Source of the DNA: Polyodon spathula
Taxonomy: Eukaryota; Chordata; Actinopteri; Acipenseriformes; Polyodontidae
Assembly: GCF_017654505.1 (NCBI RefSeq)
Contig: NC_054538.1
Location: 62,783,678-62,847,677, forward strand
Length of the DNA: 64,000 nucleotides
Direction: 5' to 3'
The notes under the pieces were generated by a model, which ran no database searches, was not told the origin of the DNA, and saw nothing but the letters and a program-made list of their open reading frames with translations. The position numbers were made by a program, and so were the translations under genes. The first letter of the stretch is position 1. Each line of letters starts with the position of its first letter. This document shows, in pieces, positions 25,496-38,685 of this stretch.

Positions 25496-25500
25496 TGTCT

Positions 25501-26234
25501 ATATTTACAGGTCAAGGTATGCTTAGAATTGACAAAACAAATTCTAAAATAGAAAAATACAGTCTAAAGTACAGCATTGGAAATATGATTTCGTATTTCA
25601 CAGCTCTAGGTTGCTAAGAACAGTTTTCTTTATACTTAAACAATTTGAGTCAGGGTGCACCCCCATTATTTGGCCATACAGATTTTAAATATGAAGATAA
25701 GAAGCTAAAATATGGGCAAATAATGGATCAGATGTTCTCTGAAATTTGATGATTCGTCAGGTAACATCCCTACTATGTTGTTAGATAATATCCTTACTAT
25801 GTTGTTAGATAATGTTGTTAGATAATATACTTCAGTATAACTAAAGAACATTTACTTTTATGTTACCTGATAAAATGACATTGGTACATGGGTAAATTGA
25901 GCATGGGTGAGGAGGATAGCTAAAAATTGTCAAAAGTACAGAGATATTCATAACATAAATAAAAGTTGCTCATAAAGCTGTTGACAAAAACCCTTAGACA
26001 TGTCAAATGGATGTTTAAATCCTCTTTTAAGTTAATGCGCTGGCTCACATTGTAAATGTCAGAAACAAGACAGAAATGTGCAATGCATCAATTCTTTTAT
26101 ATTTAAAAGTTCCAAAGATAATGTAATGATTTATTTAGGTCATATGTAGTCATTTCGCAGACACAGCCAGTGAAACCACAAGATGTAACATTTGAATGAA
26201 GATATTTAAAAACATTGCAAGACTAAAGAAAAAC

Positions 26235-26269
<35 letters not shown>

Positions 26270-26715
26270 AACAGTAACCACTTCCTGTATTTATATCAAT
26301 TTCTGCCCAGATCAATGTAAAAATCAGAAAGTCGGATTAACACAGTTCTTTAGCTTTACTCATTATCCCAAGGCTGTAGTTGAACTTCACCAATGGTGTT
26401 TTACAAATAAACTTCTGTAATCCTTTGTAATTAATCCTTTGACAGAAATAAAGGTTGCTGTGCCTACCCGTGGTCAAACTGGGGCTGTTAAGAAAAGATT
26501 CCAGGCTCTATCCCCACATGATTTAACCTCATACTCATGGGCTTAGAGTCAGGACGAGAATGAGGCACATGTTTCTGCTATTGCTGCGGAAGCTGCTGCT
26601 ATGTAAAAGCCTCATTTTATTTCCTTGCTAGTTTAGGCTGCTACCCTGTTGTCATTTTTTCACAAATTCTACAATAAACCAAAGCAAGAGTGCTACAATA
26701 AATAAAGCAAGAGTG
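25501..26715. other. non-coding stretch with poly(T)
   Basis: A T run at about 26238-26265. ATGTTGTTAGATAATAT strings recur around 25776-25826 as a short local duplication. Just before 26715 a ~23-bp unit ending GCAAGAGTGC is duplicated (around 26670-26716). No gene. Confidence 0.45.
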
Positions 26716-26875
26716 CACCACAGGGGCCATTCAAGTCCAGGTATTTGTTCCAACCAACCTTAAATTGCTTAGCTGAACCAATTAAATCCAATTTCGGAAT
26801 CAGTTCGTTAATAATTTGATGACCTATAAATCCTGGCGTGGTATTACCCTTGAGGACCGATGAACTGGAGAATTT
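26716..26875. repeat. possible MITE
   Basis: CACCACAGGGGCCATTCAAG at the left faces, in reverse complement, GGTCCTCAAGGGTAATACCA at the right. Both resemble the GGTCCTCxxGGGCC ends of a widespread vertebrate non-autonomous transposon repeat, with 'TTTGTTCCAACCAA' just inside as in that repeat. The inverted match is weak. Confidence 0.3.
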
Positions 26876-28570
26876 GTATCTTCCAAGTATTAGAGATATT
26901 TTTTTTCAAGCAATGGGTTCATGCAAATTACCTTTTCATAAGCAGAAACTTAAAGCATAACAAAATATTTAACTGTAAACAGCTGCAAATCCTGATACTG
27001 AAGCCTCAGAATGTCTTACAAGTATGTTAATAAGGGGTTATTCACCCCATAGTGGAGAACGGCAGCATGATTAACATAAAATGTAATAGTGACAGTATAT
27101 AGATCCACAGTACTTTAAAATACTCCCTTGCATCTGTATTGCACAATAAGTTCCCTACTTACTGTACATACTTCTGTGGTCTGCTTTGTTTTTGCTGCTT
27201 AGTTTAAAATTGAAACTGCATTTCATGGATGTTTAGACGATGAAAGTATGTTCCAATATTTCAAATAAATGCTGACGGCTGGCTGGGGATTTTTTTTGCT
27301 CAGGGACTTGTCCAATGTAGATTTTATAATGAAAAGATAATGAAAAGATGATTCAATTATTTTTCTTTTTTATTAATAACTTTCTTTCCTGGTCTAGTCT
27401 TGCTGCAACAGAAAAAAAGCTGATTTTAACATTTTATTTTATTTTTTTAAATGTTTGCTACCTACCAAGCTGCTGGGCACGTTTTCCACTACTAATCTGA
27501 AATGGTTCAATGTTGTTCAATTAGATTCAAGTTGACATGCATTGGAAGTACGCAGAACTATCAGTAATTCACTACTGTTTATAACCAATCTATTTTTTAA
27601 TAAAGGTCCTGAAGAAAACATTAAAGTATTGATCTTTATTTATTGATCGTCCAGAAAGCATAGTTAAAGCTGACACAAATCAATCAAAATAAATTTAAAA
27701 TGATGATAGTGTATAGAAGAACTTGGGGCTTTACTTGAAGCTTAATTAGTGAAACGGCAAGTAAGAACTGAAAGCAATATCATCTAGTGATACAGTGACT
27801 AAAATGTGTTAGTGGCCTAGATTGACAATTAGTATTGCATTAAACTAAACATACAGTAGAAGAGGTTAATGAAAGGGCACAGCGCTTAAGGCCACTCTAA
27901 TCCCCTTAAAACCTCTAAACACTTATAAAACTAAAGTACTGTGTACCAAATGCCAGCAGAATGCAAACACAACCACTGCTCCCTCTCTACACTTACAAAA
28001 TGAATGATTAAAATGCAAAGATAAGTTATTCAATCTGATATTATAATATCTTTTTAATAAAAAGAAAAAAAAATGCAAAAAACAACTGCTCTTATATTTA
28101 TGTATTTTTAATATGAATAACATGTCCATTGGATGGAATTGTTTGCATTACTGAAGGAGCAAATAACTGTGATTATATTTCAGTGGTCTTCCTCTAAAGC
28201 AATTAATTTAGGATATAAAGATTCTTCATCAAGTGCCTTAGTTAAATACATACAACTCAAACAGGTTAAAAAAAGAAAAGACAGGTAAGATTTTTTTGTT
28301 TTGTTTTGTTAGTCTGCAAATTTGAAAATATATAATTCAATTTGTAATCACATTATCAACAAGCAAATCTATATGAATTCAATGATACCAATAATCAACA
28401 ATGCTGCAAAATATATGTCCTTATACAATAAGTGCATAAGTATGTGTCCCATTGTTAGTAACATGGTCATGCAACACAAGTTGTATAGTATATAGAGCTT
28501 CACTGGCTCGGAATTTGCTGCCTTTTGAAATTAAGGACACATCAAATCTTCAAACAGAGGGGCTACTTAC
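26876..28570. other. non-coding stretch
   Basis: AT-rich; no coding or repeat signature. Confidence 0.5.
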
Positions 28571-28624
28571 CTTCTGCCACTTATATTGCTTGGTAAGGCA
28601 CTTGGCTGGGAACCACCGGTAGTG
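28571..28624 (-). CDS. candidate 54-bp internal exon, unidentified
   Basis: The minus strand reads ...GCTGTAG | 54 bp | GTAAGTAG. The donor CAGAAG|GTAAGT is a consensus site, the acceptor is plausible, and the segment is open in one frame as HYRWFPAKCLTKQYKWQK (18 whole codons, phase 0 at both ends). An in-frame TAG sits just upstream across the acceptor, as expected of an intron. The composition looks protein-like (aromatic, basic). I do not recognise the protein, and a chance 54-bp open segment beside a donor is quite possible. Confidence 0.25.
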
Positions 28625-29632
28625 CTACAGCACTGTATAAGATTTGGGTGGAAAATCTTATTCTCCTCATCTTGCTCCAGAAACCACTATTCATCAAGTG
28701 GTCTTCCCAGACAAATAAATAATGAGGGGTAAAATCAATGAGGGCATCAATAACTAAACTTCTGTTCTTCAGACTCATCCAGCAGAAGTTAATATAAGAG
28801 GGCAATGGGGTTCCCATTAGGACAATTTCTGTTGGTCTATGGCAGGTAATTGACACCAATTTTTACCACCTAGTTGTTATTCCAGGTTTGTTATCTGGTA
28901 TCATTTCACAATATATATATATATAAAAAAAAAAAACATACATGTGAAATGAGGAATATACATGTTTATATCAATCTTTACATAAATACAAATATATGTG
29001 TCAAAAACAGTTACTAGAAATCCATGTTATCAACCTTGAATCCCTCTGGCCAGCATGACACATCATGGACTCCCACCCAGGCCTTGCCTGTCAATGCATC
29101 ACTGTACCATTCTTAGCAATGAGGGTTGTGTAATATGGATTTATTCTCCAGAATAGGGTTCCACTTTTATTTTGCCACTGGCTGTGCTCCACTTTGACAG
29201 CAACAGCAGACACGTCAGTGGGTCCTGTCTAAATCTGAACATCTTTATTCAATGTCTTACCTGATGGGTAGCAAAAAAAAAAAAAAAAATGTGTACAATC
29301 TGAAAGGATTCTACAAGAGCGGTGTAAACTTTTCATATACAATGCACACCACGTTATACTAGAAATTGCAGTTGCTGTCAAATCAGTATCATTCCAACAT
29401 GAGCACATGCTTTTACGACTTCTATTACAATTTATTTATCATTTCACAATTTCCTAAAGCAAACATTGCATTTACTTAGCTGTGTCCTTAGCTACTTCTC
29501 CAGTTATCTTTAAAATAATGACCATCCACACAGTTCTCAATGCTGAGCATATTAATAAATACTAAATTATCACTATATACTAATAAATACAAATTCCTAA
29601 TCTGGATTCATTAAATACACTTCGAGACTAAA
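28625..29632. other. non-coding stretch
   Basis: Short (AT)n at about 28911-28924 and an A run at about 29273-29289; otherwise nothing recognised. Confidence 0.5.
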
Positions 29633-30286
29633 TCAAGAGTCGGCAACCTCAGCGTATCCAGGGGCCACTGTGGAGGCCCACAAAACAGCTTGTGGGCCGC
29701 CACTACAAAACTAAACAATTTTTAACTCAATTATCAGGTTGTAATACCTACACAATACCAACAAACGTACAGAAACACATTGGGCAAAGCATGGAGTACA
29801 ATTATACTGTATTTATTAAAAATAAAAAAATAAATAAATGTAAATCTTTGAACAAATACATTACTGCTGCTATCACCTTTTCAGTCAACTATATAAAACC
29901 ACACAGAATTTCGAAGGACAAGTTTGTCCATTTTGGCTAATTTAGCCAACTTCACCTCTGTCGTTCTGCTGGTTCAGCACTTCACACTACGGTTACTGAG
30001 TAAGCATTGATTACGTACTTCCACGTGATGTTGGCTGCGTGCTCTCTCACGTGCCTTGGAACTGTTGCCTAGCAACCATTGTCAGACTGCTATTACTGTG
30101 AGAAAGCACTCCAGCAACAACAATACAGAAGCTGGCTGCGCAAGCGGTGCGGTTTTCTGATGCGGATCTAAGTAATGTTTTATTAAAATTGAATACATTG
30201 ATAAAGAAACTCAGAGGGGCCGCCACCAAACCTCAAATGGGCCGCCATTGGCCCGCGGGCCGCCAGTTGCCAGCCTCTGTTCTTGA
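29633..30286. mobile_element. hAT-like non-autonomous element (MITE)
   Basis: Left end CAAGAGTCGGCAACCTC and right end (reverse complement) CAGAGGCTGGCAACTGGCGG are imperfect inverted repeats of the CAGxGGTxGGCAAC type typical of hAT transposons. GC-rich GGGCCGCCA strings are repeated just inside both ends (29693-29703; 30215-30264). The interior has no transposase. An 8-bp target duplication is not visible. Confidence 0.6.
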
Positions 30287-30780
30287 TAGAAGATGCTAAT
30301 AAGATGCTAAGTTACAGTGTATGTATGAGTTCTAGACAGAGTTTACTACATGCAGTTCATTAATACTGTAAGACACCCCATAATTTACTGAGCAGTAACT
30401 TTTGGAACTAAAAATAATTGCCTACTCTGTATGAATAGTTTAAATGCTTGTAGACCATAATTTTAAGTATAATGTGAACTTTATTATATATTTCAGGAGA
30501 ATCCTGCTAACTAGATGCAGCCTGCATGGTGTATACTGTATACTATGTGATAGTGTGCTTGAGGTGAATTTAACTCTTACACAACCTTGTATGATTTTTC
30601 TCCATGCTTTCTGAGTTTCAGCAGGCGAATTTCTAAGAAGAATCTATGCCTACCGTTCACTTCAGTATATAATGAGAAAGGGAAATGCTGCATTCAACTA
30701 AGCAAATGATGTGTTCCATACAAAACTAAAATATAAAATAAGGCAGTTAACAAAATACATCATTAATTATTGAGGCCTGT
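30287..30780. other. non-coding stretch
   Basis: Nothing recognised. Confidence 0.5.
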
Positions 30781-31698
<918 letters not shown>

Positions 31699-32719
31699 TT
31701 AAATAGCTTTTTGAGAATCTTTCCCAAAGTAACATTGTTGAGAACAAATTTTGCTACAGATTTCCTCCCCCTACTTCCCTGAAGTACAGTACTTCCGATG
31801 GTAATCACTGAGGAATGGTCAGGGTATTTGACATAACAATTTAAATTAGACTCATCACGTTGAATCATTGCTGACCTGGCTGCCCTTGATTGTGGCAGGT
31901 GTTTAATTTTTTTGTGCTCCAACCATTGTATACTCTGATTAAATCTAGCTGGGTAAAAAAAAAAAAAAACTAATGAGACAGACTGAAACAGCAACATACT
32001 ATAATCAGTGGGTGTGCTTTTTACAGGAGCAACCACAACATGAAATAACCCACTTTAGAAATCACAACTTTCTGATTCCCTGAACTTTAAAAGGTGTTCA
32101 TAAGAAGTGATGTAGTACTCATTAAAATAAAGTTACCTATTTGGAAACTGCATAATGATACAAACGTAGCCTAGAGCAAATAAATAAAAGGTTTGCTCTC
32201 TTACACTGCTTACCACCTTGAAGCTGATATTTATTCAGTAGTATTATCTAAGAACAGGGTGTGGAAAACAAGTGTCAAAAACATACATGCCAATTGTGGT
32301 TTCCCATAAAGAAATGATGTTGTAAAGATCAAAGCCGCTCTTTAGGCTGGCTAGAAATAAACTATGGCAAACAAATCCTTTTTGTTGTACCATATATTAT
32401 CAAGTTAATAAATAACGTTAACTTCATTATTGCATTAAATATAGTAAAGTTCTAGGAAGTTTGTGGCTGTGAGGACACCTTAGTAGTACGCATATCCTTG
32501 GGGGTATTTCTAAGGGACATATGGGGTACGCAGGGCGACTCGAAAGCAACAGAACATAAGGTAGCTTAAAGAACTTGGATATTATGTGTAATTTACAGTG
32601 CAGGCCGGTGGCATAAACCCTAGCACTGTCTTATAATGCATGTGGATTGCCGTCCACACCAGTGTGACTAAATTTACTTGGAAAAGTGTTTCATGCTGTG
32701 TATTGATGTTTCCCTCTTT
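31699..32719. other. non-coding stretch
   Basis: Contains a GGTATTTCTAAGGGACATAT / ATGGGGTACGCAGGGCGACT string (about 32501-32541) related to one at about 35445-35490. No gene. Confidence 0.45.
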
Positions 32720-33115
32720 TCCCACATCGGAATTGATCCCATATTTTTTCCCCTCACCGGAGCAATTCCCCACCCAGCTCAGGAGAACTGAAGGTTCAGT
32801 GGGCGTCCTGCGATCCCCCGACCAAGCCAGCTTCCTCTTTTACACCCAGGAACTCCAGAGCGAATGTCAGTGAGCTACTTGCTTTGGAAGACAAAGGCCG
32901 GCCTTGCAGGTGTCCGGCTGAGCTCACTGGGTCCACTGTAGCGTCACGAGGAAAAGCAGTCTCTGCCGGTTTTGCCTCCCTAACCCACGCTGGCGCCAAA
33001 GCCAATGCACTCCCACAGCCAAGAAGCAAACCTGCTCTCCTGATTGTGATTCACCCTACATACCACGGGGCTGTGCTTTTATCAGGTGAGCCACTCGCCT
33101 GCAAACTAAAGAAAT
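32720..33115 (-). repeat. SINE copy with partial tRNA-like head
   Basis: Reverse-oriented relative of 22505-22870, sharing GAAGGTTCAGTGGGCGTCCT, CTCTTTTACACCCAG, GAGCTCACTGG and GGCGCCAAAGCCAATGCA-type strings. At the right end the minus strand reads GGCGAGTGGCTCACCTGATA, a box A-like tRNA head. Its plus-strand open frame (32884-33345) reflects the GC-rich repeat, not a gene. Confidence 0.6.
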
Positions 33116-34762
33116 CAAGATTTACCTGCGTACCTTATAGAAGTAACCTTTCATTCAAGTACTGCCACCTTGTCAGTAGAATACAACAAAATTCAGATCA
33201 GCTATTTTCTAAAATGAATAGTGACAATATGATTTCTTTGAGGTTTGTTATAAACATGTACAAAGTATTATCTGAGGTGTGTTTAAGACCTGTGCTCCAC
33301 ACCATAATCGAAAATCAAACGATAAATATGCTAAATAAAATATGAAAAATAATATCTAATCTAATAATGATGTATTAATAACATACAGAAAGATACATTT
33401 GTAGGTTTTTACCAAAGTTGGTTGATATTTTTAATAACCCATAGTTCTGCTTATGCATCACTAGAAAATCCTGTTTTTGATTGTTTAACCTTTATTATCC
33501 AATACTTTCGACGACACCAAGGAGAAATCAGGAAGTGGAGCTGTGGTTAGCCTGTGACTGCATCTAACATTGTACAGGCATATACAAAGAATTAAGCACT
33601 GGTTTCCAATTCCCAGTCAATCAGAATGCAGGAAATATTTCAATTGAATAATATGGACTCAAGATCATACATAGAACTAATTAAACCGTTTTTCTACAGT
33701 GTATACAATACAATGAGCCCATTGAGGAAAAGATTATTGTGTCAGATTATCTTTCTCTGAATATTATATTTTTACATGCAGATTGAGTTAACCACAGCAG
33801 CTCTTCCTAATTGGATAATGGTTAAATAATCAAAAAGAGTATTCACTTGTGATGCTGCATAAACAGAACTATATTTAAAATGGCTGTACTGTTAAAGTAT
33901 GGTATATGCTCAAAATGTAATTGTGTTACTACAGCACATGGACATCACTGAGTCTCTACAGTTTGCATTAACTGATTGTTTGCATTAACTGATTTGTCTT
34001 TGCGTGATGTTTTGCAGTGTAAGCTGAAAACCCAGACCCACTGACTTTTTTTTTTTTTTATTGTTTTATCTCCATAGGTCACCACACCATTCTTCAAAAT
34101 GGACATTATGGATATACAGTGCTGTGAGTTTAGAATAACTAAATGGTGTGTCATGCAAGCACTCAGGATAATGGTGTTTTTTGTTTGTTGATCACTTTTG
34201 CTTTCTCCAAATGAACAGCAGTCATTGATCAATTACAGTAATACAGAATGTACTTGTCACTTCACAGTTCTATCTGCACTGCCATGGATCAGTGAAATAA
34301 ATTGTGTTATATATCCCTGTGTTCAAAATAAGGTTTATTTTGTTCCTTTTTTATTGCACATAATAATCCAAGTGACTTGATCTTCACCTGTCTAAGAGGC
34401 AGAATCTCGAGTTCTGTAGTATGTTGTTTATTTACAGGTTAACACAGGGTACAACATACCAAGTGCATTTAAGAACACCACTTGTTCTCTAGGTGAACAC
34501 TTTAGCAATTGTTGACACCACAGCACTATTATAGCTTCCAAGAGCCCATAAAACAAAACCAAGCCAGCTGTGAAATGTCTCTTAATAACCAAAACATTGT
34601 GGTTACAACTGCATTGCTCACAACTCTAACTAGAGCAATTTTCTTTTTTCTTTTTTTTTATGTAAAAAGGACTACTGTAACCACAGTTTAAAATTCCTGC
34701 GCGGTTAATGTTGGCCTTTACAATGTTTTGTTTGTTTTTTTAAATTACTAATGCAGATGTTT

Positions 34763-34764
<2 letters not shown>
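33116..34764. other. non-coding stretch
   Basis: AT-rich, with a T run near 34047-34059. No gene or named repeat. Confidence 0.5.

Positions 34765-34829
<65 letters not shown>
34765..34829. repeat. (AAT)n microsatellite
   Basis: About 21 units. Confidence 0.97.
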
Positions 34830-35639
34830 GCTGTACCACAGGCACTCATAAGAATTTATTACAAATCATTGGTTGTCTCCCTTATGCAGAGAGGAATAAC
34901 ATTTATATACAGTAGCACGGATTAATATGATTTAAAAAAAAAAAAAAAAAAAAAAAACGTCAGTCAGGAACTGTAATGGTGCTAATAAAGCCAACTGTAT
35001 TCCTTGGAAATATCAAACCATCTGTTTCAATATTTTACTGTTTCCCACGGGATACACCAATCGGAAACAGATAAGACGAGCTGTGGCAGAGACATGCTGC
35101 TCTGTTCTTCAGTAGCACCAAGTCTAATCTTTTATTTATCATCAGTGCAACTGCACTTTCAATGGTACTGAGGCAGGAACTGTACATCTGAAAGTTTTAT
35201 ATGCGCTGAACTAAACACTAAAGAATCAAACAGTATACACTTCAGTTGCTACAAAAACGCATAGATCAGACACACATACCCTAACTCTTACATGGTAGGA
35301 TGCTGGCAGAGCTGAAGACAATCAGAGGGCATAATCAATATTTTACCTTTATGAAGTTTCCTCATTTTTCTTCTTTGCCTAAAAAAAACCCTGAGCCATC
35401 ACCTAAAACAGAAGCCTTGGGAATACTACAGAAGTTTTCAACCGGGGGTACACATATTTCATATGGGTCATATGGGGTACACAGGGCCACTCAAAAATGC
35501 ACATGTGAAAATGAAAGTAAAATCAAATAATGGTCTTGAATTGATTTTTTAACATTATTATATATTATCTCTAAATCACTGTGCATAAATATTTCATTTT
35601 TTGTTCAGCAGCTCAAAGTTAATTGCAGATGGAAAAAAA
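34830..35639. other. non-coding stretch with poly(A)
   Basis: A run of about 24 A at 34934-34957. A GGGGTACACAGGGCCACTCA string near 35474-35493 matches the motif at about 32525-32541. Confidence 0.45.
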
Positions 35640-35689
35640 AAAAAAAGACTCATAACCCTGGTCCTCCTCTGCCATGAAAGGCTGTGGCT

Positions 35690-36260
35690 CCGGCTTGACC
35701 TGGGCTCTTATGGGAGTTCCGAGTGCACGAGATGCACCAAGCACTATACTCACTGGGGCGCTATGCACATCGAAGGCATCAAGCACACAGAGTGCACCGG
35801 GTAGCGTGCGCACCGAGTGCACCGAGCCCTGTGTACACTGGGTATTATATGCACCGAGGTGCAAGAGTGCACTAAGCATTGTGCGCACTGAGCACTGGGT
35901 ATTGTATACACTGGGGTGCTATGTGCAAAGAGCACTCTAAGCACCGAGCGCCGCGTACACCAAGCATCGTGTCCACCAGGGTAAAGTATGCACCAAGGAG
36001 GTATATGCACCATGGGCATCAAGCACTGTGCGCAACAAGTGCACTAAGCACAGTATGCATCGAGCGCCATGTGCACCGAGTGCACAGGGGTAACATATGC
36101 AACAAGGCGCTATACTCACCGAGGGAACTGAGCACTGTGCGTAAATGAGTGCACTAATCACCGTGCGCACCAAGTGCACCGAGCACCGACTGAGGCACCG
36201 AAGTACCACAGGCTGAGCGTGCACCGAGATACCGAAGCACTGAGAGGGCAGCTGAAGCAG
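35690..36260. repeat. degenerate GTGCACCGAG minisatellite
   Basis: Many copies of GCACCGAG, GCACTGAG, GCACCAAG and GCACTAAG variants about every 9-20 bp, with higher-order elements such as GGGGCGCTATGCAC, GGGGTGCTATGTGC and AAGGCGCTATACTC. Confidence 0.75.
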
Positions 36261-37084
36261 CAGTCTACCCTAACCGCGTGTAGTCACACACCTGGTCAGT
36301 GCATAATGTATACCAGGGGACCCACAGCCCGTGGCAAGCAAATCTGTGGGTGGAGTACAAAAACAATGCAATACAACAATAATAGTGGTAACATACTTCA
36401 GTTGTTGTTCGAAAAATTGAAGGCCCAATGCACCGAGGTGGGCAGGCTGAGGTGGGCAGGCTGAGGTGGGCAGGCCGAGGCAGCCGGCATGGTCTACTCT
36501 ACTGCTGGACTGGTAAAAAAACAGACCCATGGAGGACAAAGCCTGCTGTTGTTTGTATTTTTTTTTTCAGCTGTAGCACAATACACGCAAGCTGGTGTCC
36601 CGTATGTGCACTGCAGATGTGCCAGCAAGGTATTTAACGACAACAACAATATATATTTTGTATATATTTAAACTGCAATAGCAGCCAGCAGAGTCGCTCA
36701 ACAGTGGGAGTAAGGCGAAGTATAGCCCCGGTGGAGGACATGCTCCCACAAGAAGGCTGGAATAAACAACAACACTCACTCCTTTAAATCAATACTGCAC
36801 AGGTAGTTGACTCCTACCACAGATAGAAAGCAGCAGCCTGCAACGCAAACGCGTGCAGGTTGCTGAGAAAAGATTGAAGAAAAGGCTGTCACTGATTCCT
36901 TGAAAGTCGACTCAAGCTTTTTCAAAAAACGCTCAGATACCAACACAGAGGGTCTACCTTACCATTTTGAGAGGCAAAAAGAGACAAGCCTTCTGTGGAA
37001 TGACGGTTTTAACCCCTCGGTAGGTGGGACTGAGGATGTCATCAGGAAGGGGCCTATCGGCAGCTCTGGTATAAAGAGGTCAGT

Positions 37085-37110
37085 AAATACCTACCAATTG
37101 GCAGGTATTT
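37085..37110. repeat. 26-bp near-perfect palindrome
   Basis: AAATACCT-A-CCAATTGG-C-AGGTATTT: all positions pair except one A/C pair. Confidence 0.9.
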
Positions 37111-37300
37111 CCTATATGTAATGTTTTGGTGGTCGTCTTTGAATTGAATGGGAATCTATCACGTCACACTTTTCACCTATACGCATGCGTCATTTCGATT
37201 GAGTGGATTTCCAGCGAATGTGCCTATGGAGAGGGGATGTGCATTTGAGGAGATTTTTGGAATCTGTTTATTACCGAGTATCTGTCATTGGAACCAGATA

Positions 37301-38638
37301 TTTCAATTCCGATTCCAGTTTCAAAACTATTTAACGTTATGCAAAGGCAAAATATTTGACAGACTATACATATAAGATGTGATACATAAGCAATGCAGCT
37401 TTCCAATGTTCCGACAATATCATGCAAGTGGTAAGTGCAGACAGGTCAGTGTATATGTTAGTAACACATGCCAAAACACAACCCCATTTGTTTAGGGTTA
37501 AATTACATTTTTAGATAGCTGAAATCTTGTTGTGTTCAGCTTGGGGTTGTCTTGCGAATGAGCCTATCAAGGTGCTGAAAATTTACTTTACCTGAAGCCA
37601 ATCTGAAGAAAGTCTATATAATCCCTCTATATAGTCTATATAAAGTAAAACTGAATTATTCTCCATGGGAGAAAAAAAAAAAAAGTTTAAAAAAACTGTG
37701 TTAATGCTGGGATAAATACATTGCAGACCTTTTTTCAAAGTGAACTATGTCAATTATAGTTATCAGATGTATCTGTGACAGAAATGTATGTTTTTAAAAA
37801 CATAACTGGCTCACTAACATAACCAGACCCCTGATATCTGTATCTGGTTCGTCAGTACCAAAGCTGGAACTGGGTACCTACATGAACTTTGCTGTTTCAG
37901 GTTGTCGCCTCAGTGAAGCGCAGCATTTCTGAATTTATTTAGAAGTATAAATGCTCCAATAACATAAATAATAAGTCCAATACTCATACTTTAAAGGTTT
38001 TAGTTTTATTAATTAGTCACGGCTGCATTTTAGTAACAGCAATAGCAGCTGGTTGAATTTGTTCTGGGTGTTTGAAATGGATAGTCAGAAAGTGCAAAGC
38101 GACAGAAAGTTATACAGAGTTCATTTGGATAATTTGTCTGCTGGCTTTAATAAAAAAACACATTTTTACAGTTATTATCTTGAGGTTAATGTTTTTGATA
38201 TTGTAAAAATTTTAAATGGTGCAAATACTTATTGTATGCTGAGATGAGAAGTAAACGGTTATGTGATAGCATTTACAGTGCAGACTATTTTGTATTATTT
38301 ATGATTACTTTGCCGAATAGAAAGTGAATATCAGTGTTTCCAAAGATATTCCTAAATCTGTCTTAATTCTGTGTGTCCAAAGACATGTATTTCAGTTTTA
38401 AGAATTAAGTCTTTGGTATTCTGTCTAAACCAGCAGTTTGTTAGTCCCAAACTGTTGTGAAAATGTATATATTAAATAAAAGCGAAAAAAAAAAAGTGTT
38501 AATCAAATTATTTCAACTGTGGTATGAGCAAAGATTGTAAAGGGTACTCTAGCTGAAACCTCCCGAAAGAAGGGATATAGTTTCAAATGTATGTAAGACA
38601 CATAAAGAAATATAAAGAGGAGGACAAAATTATAACAT
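37301..38638. other. non-coding stretch
   Basis: An open frame at 38053-38247 (+) has no recognised motif. Nothing else seen. Confidence 0.45.

Positions 38639-38685
<47 letters not shown>
38639..38685. repeat. (CA)n microsatellite
   Basis: About 23 units. Confidence 0.97.

Larger units (their letters stand above)
35640..37300 (-). mobile_element. possible DIRS 5' region with degenerate minisatellite
   Basis: GC-richer island. 35690-36260 is a diverged short-unit repeat of GTGCACCGAG / GCGCTATGCAC elements, open on both strands for this reason. The minus frame 35888-35619 ends in 'KPEPQPFMAEEDQGYESF', which looks like real protein. 36432-36478 holds 14-15-bp GAGGTGGGCAGGCT repeats. At 37015-37055 the plus strand (CCTCGGTAGGTGGGACTGAG...TGTCATCAGG) resembles the minus-strand reading of the DIRS end near 42722-42755 (CCTCGGAGGTGGGCCATGAC...TGTCACAGG). 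That is the orientation expected of a 5' terminal repeat of a minus-strand DIRS. No RT or recombinase lies nearby. Confidence 0.35.

Noticed and set aside
32884..33345. A 153-codon plus-strand frame
   Set aside because: Its first two thirds lie in a SINE copy shared with 22.5 kb; no domain.
35674..36224. Overlapping open frames on both strands, Cys/His-rich on the minus strand (zinc-finger-like)
   Set aside because: The Cys and His codons come from GTGCAC-type repeats read in each frame; spacing is irregular and no finger consensus is met.
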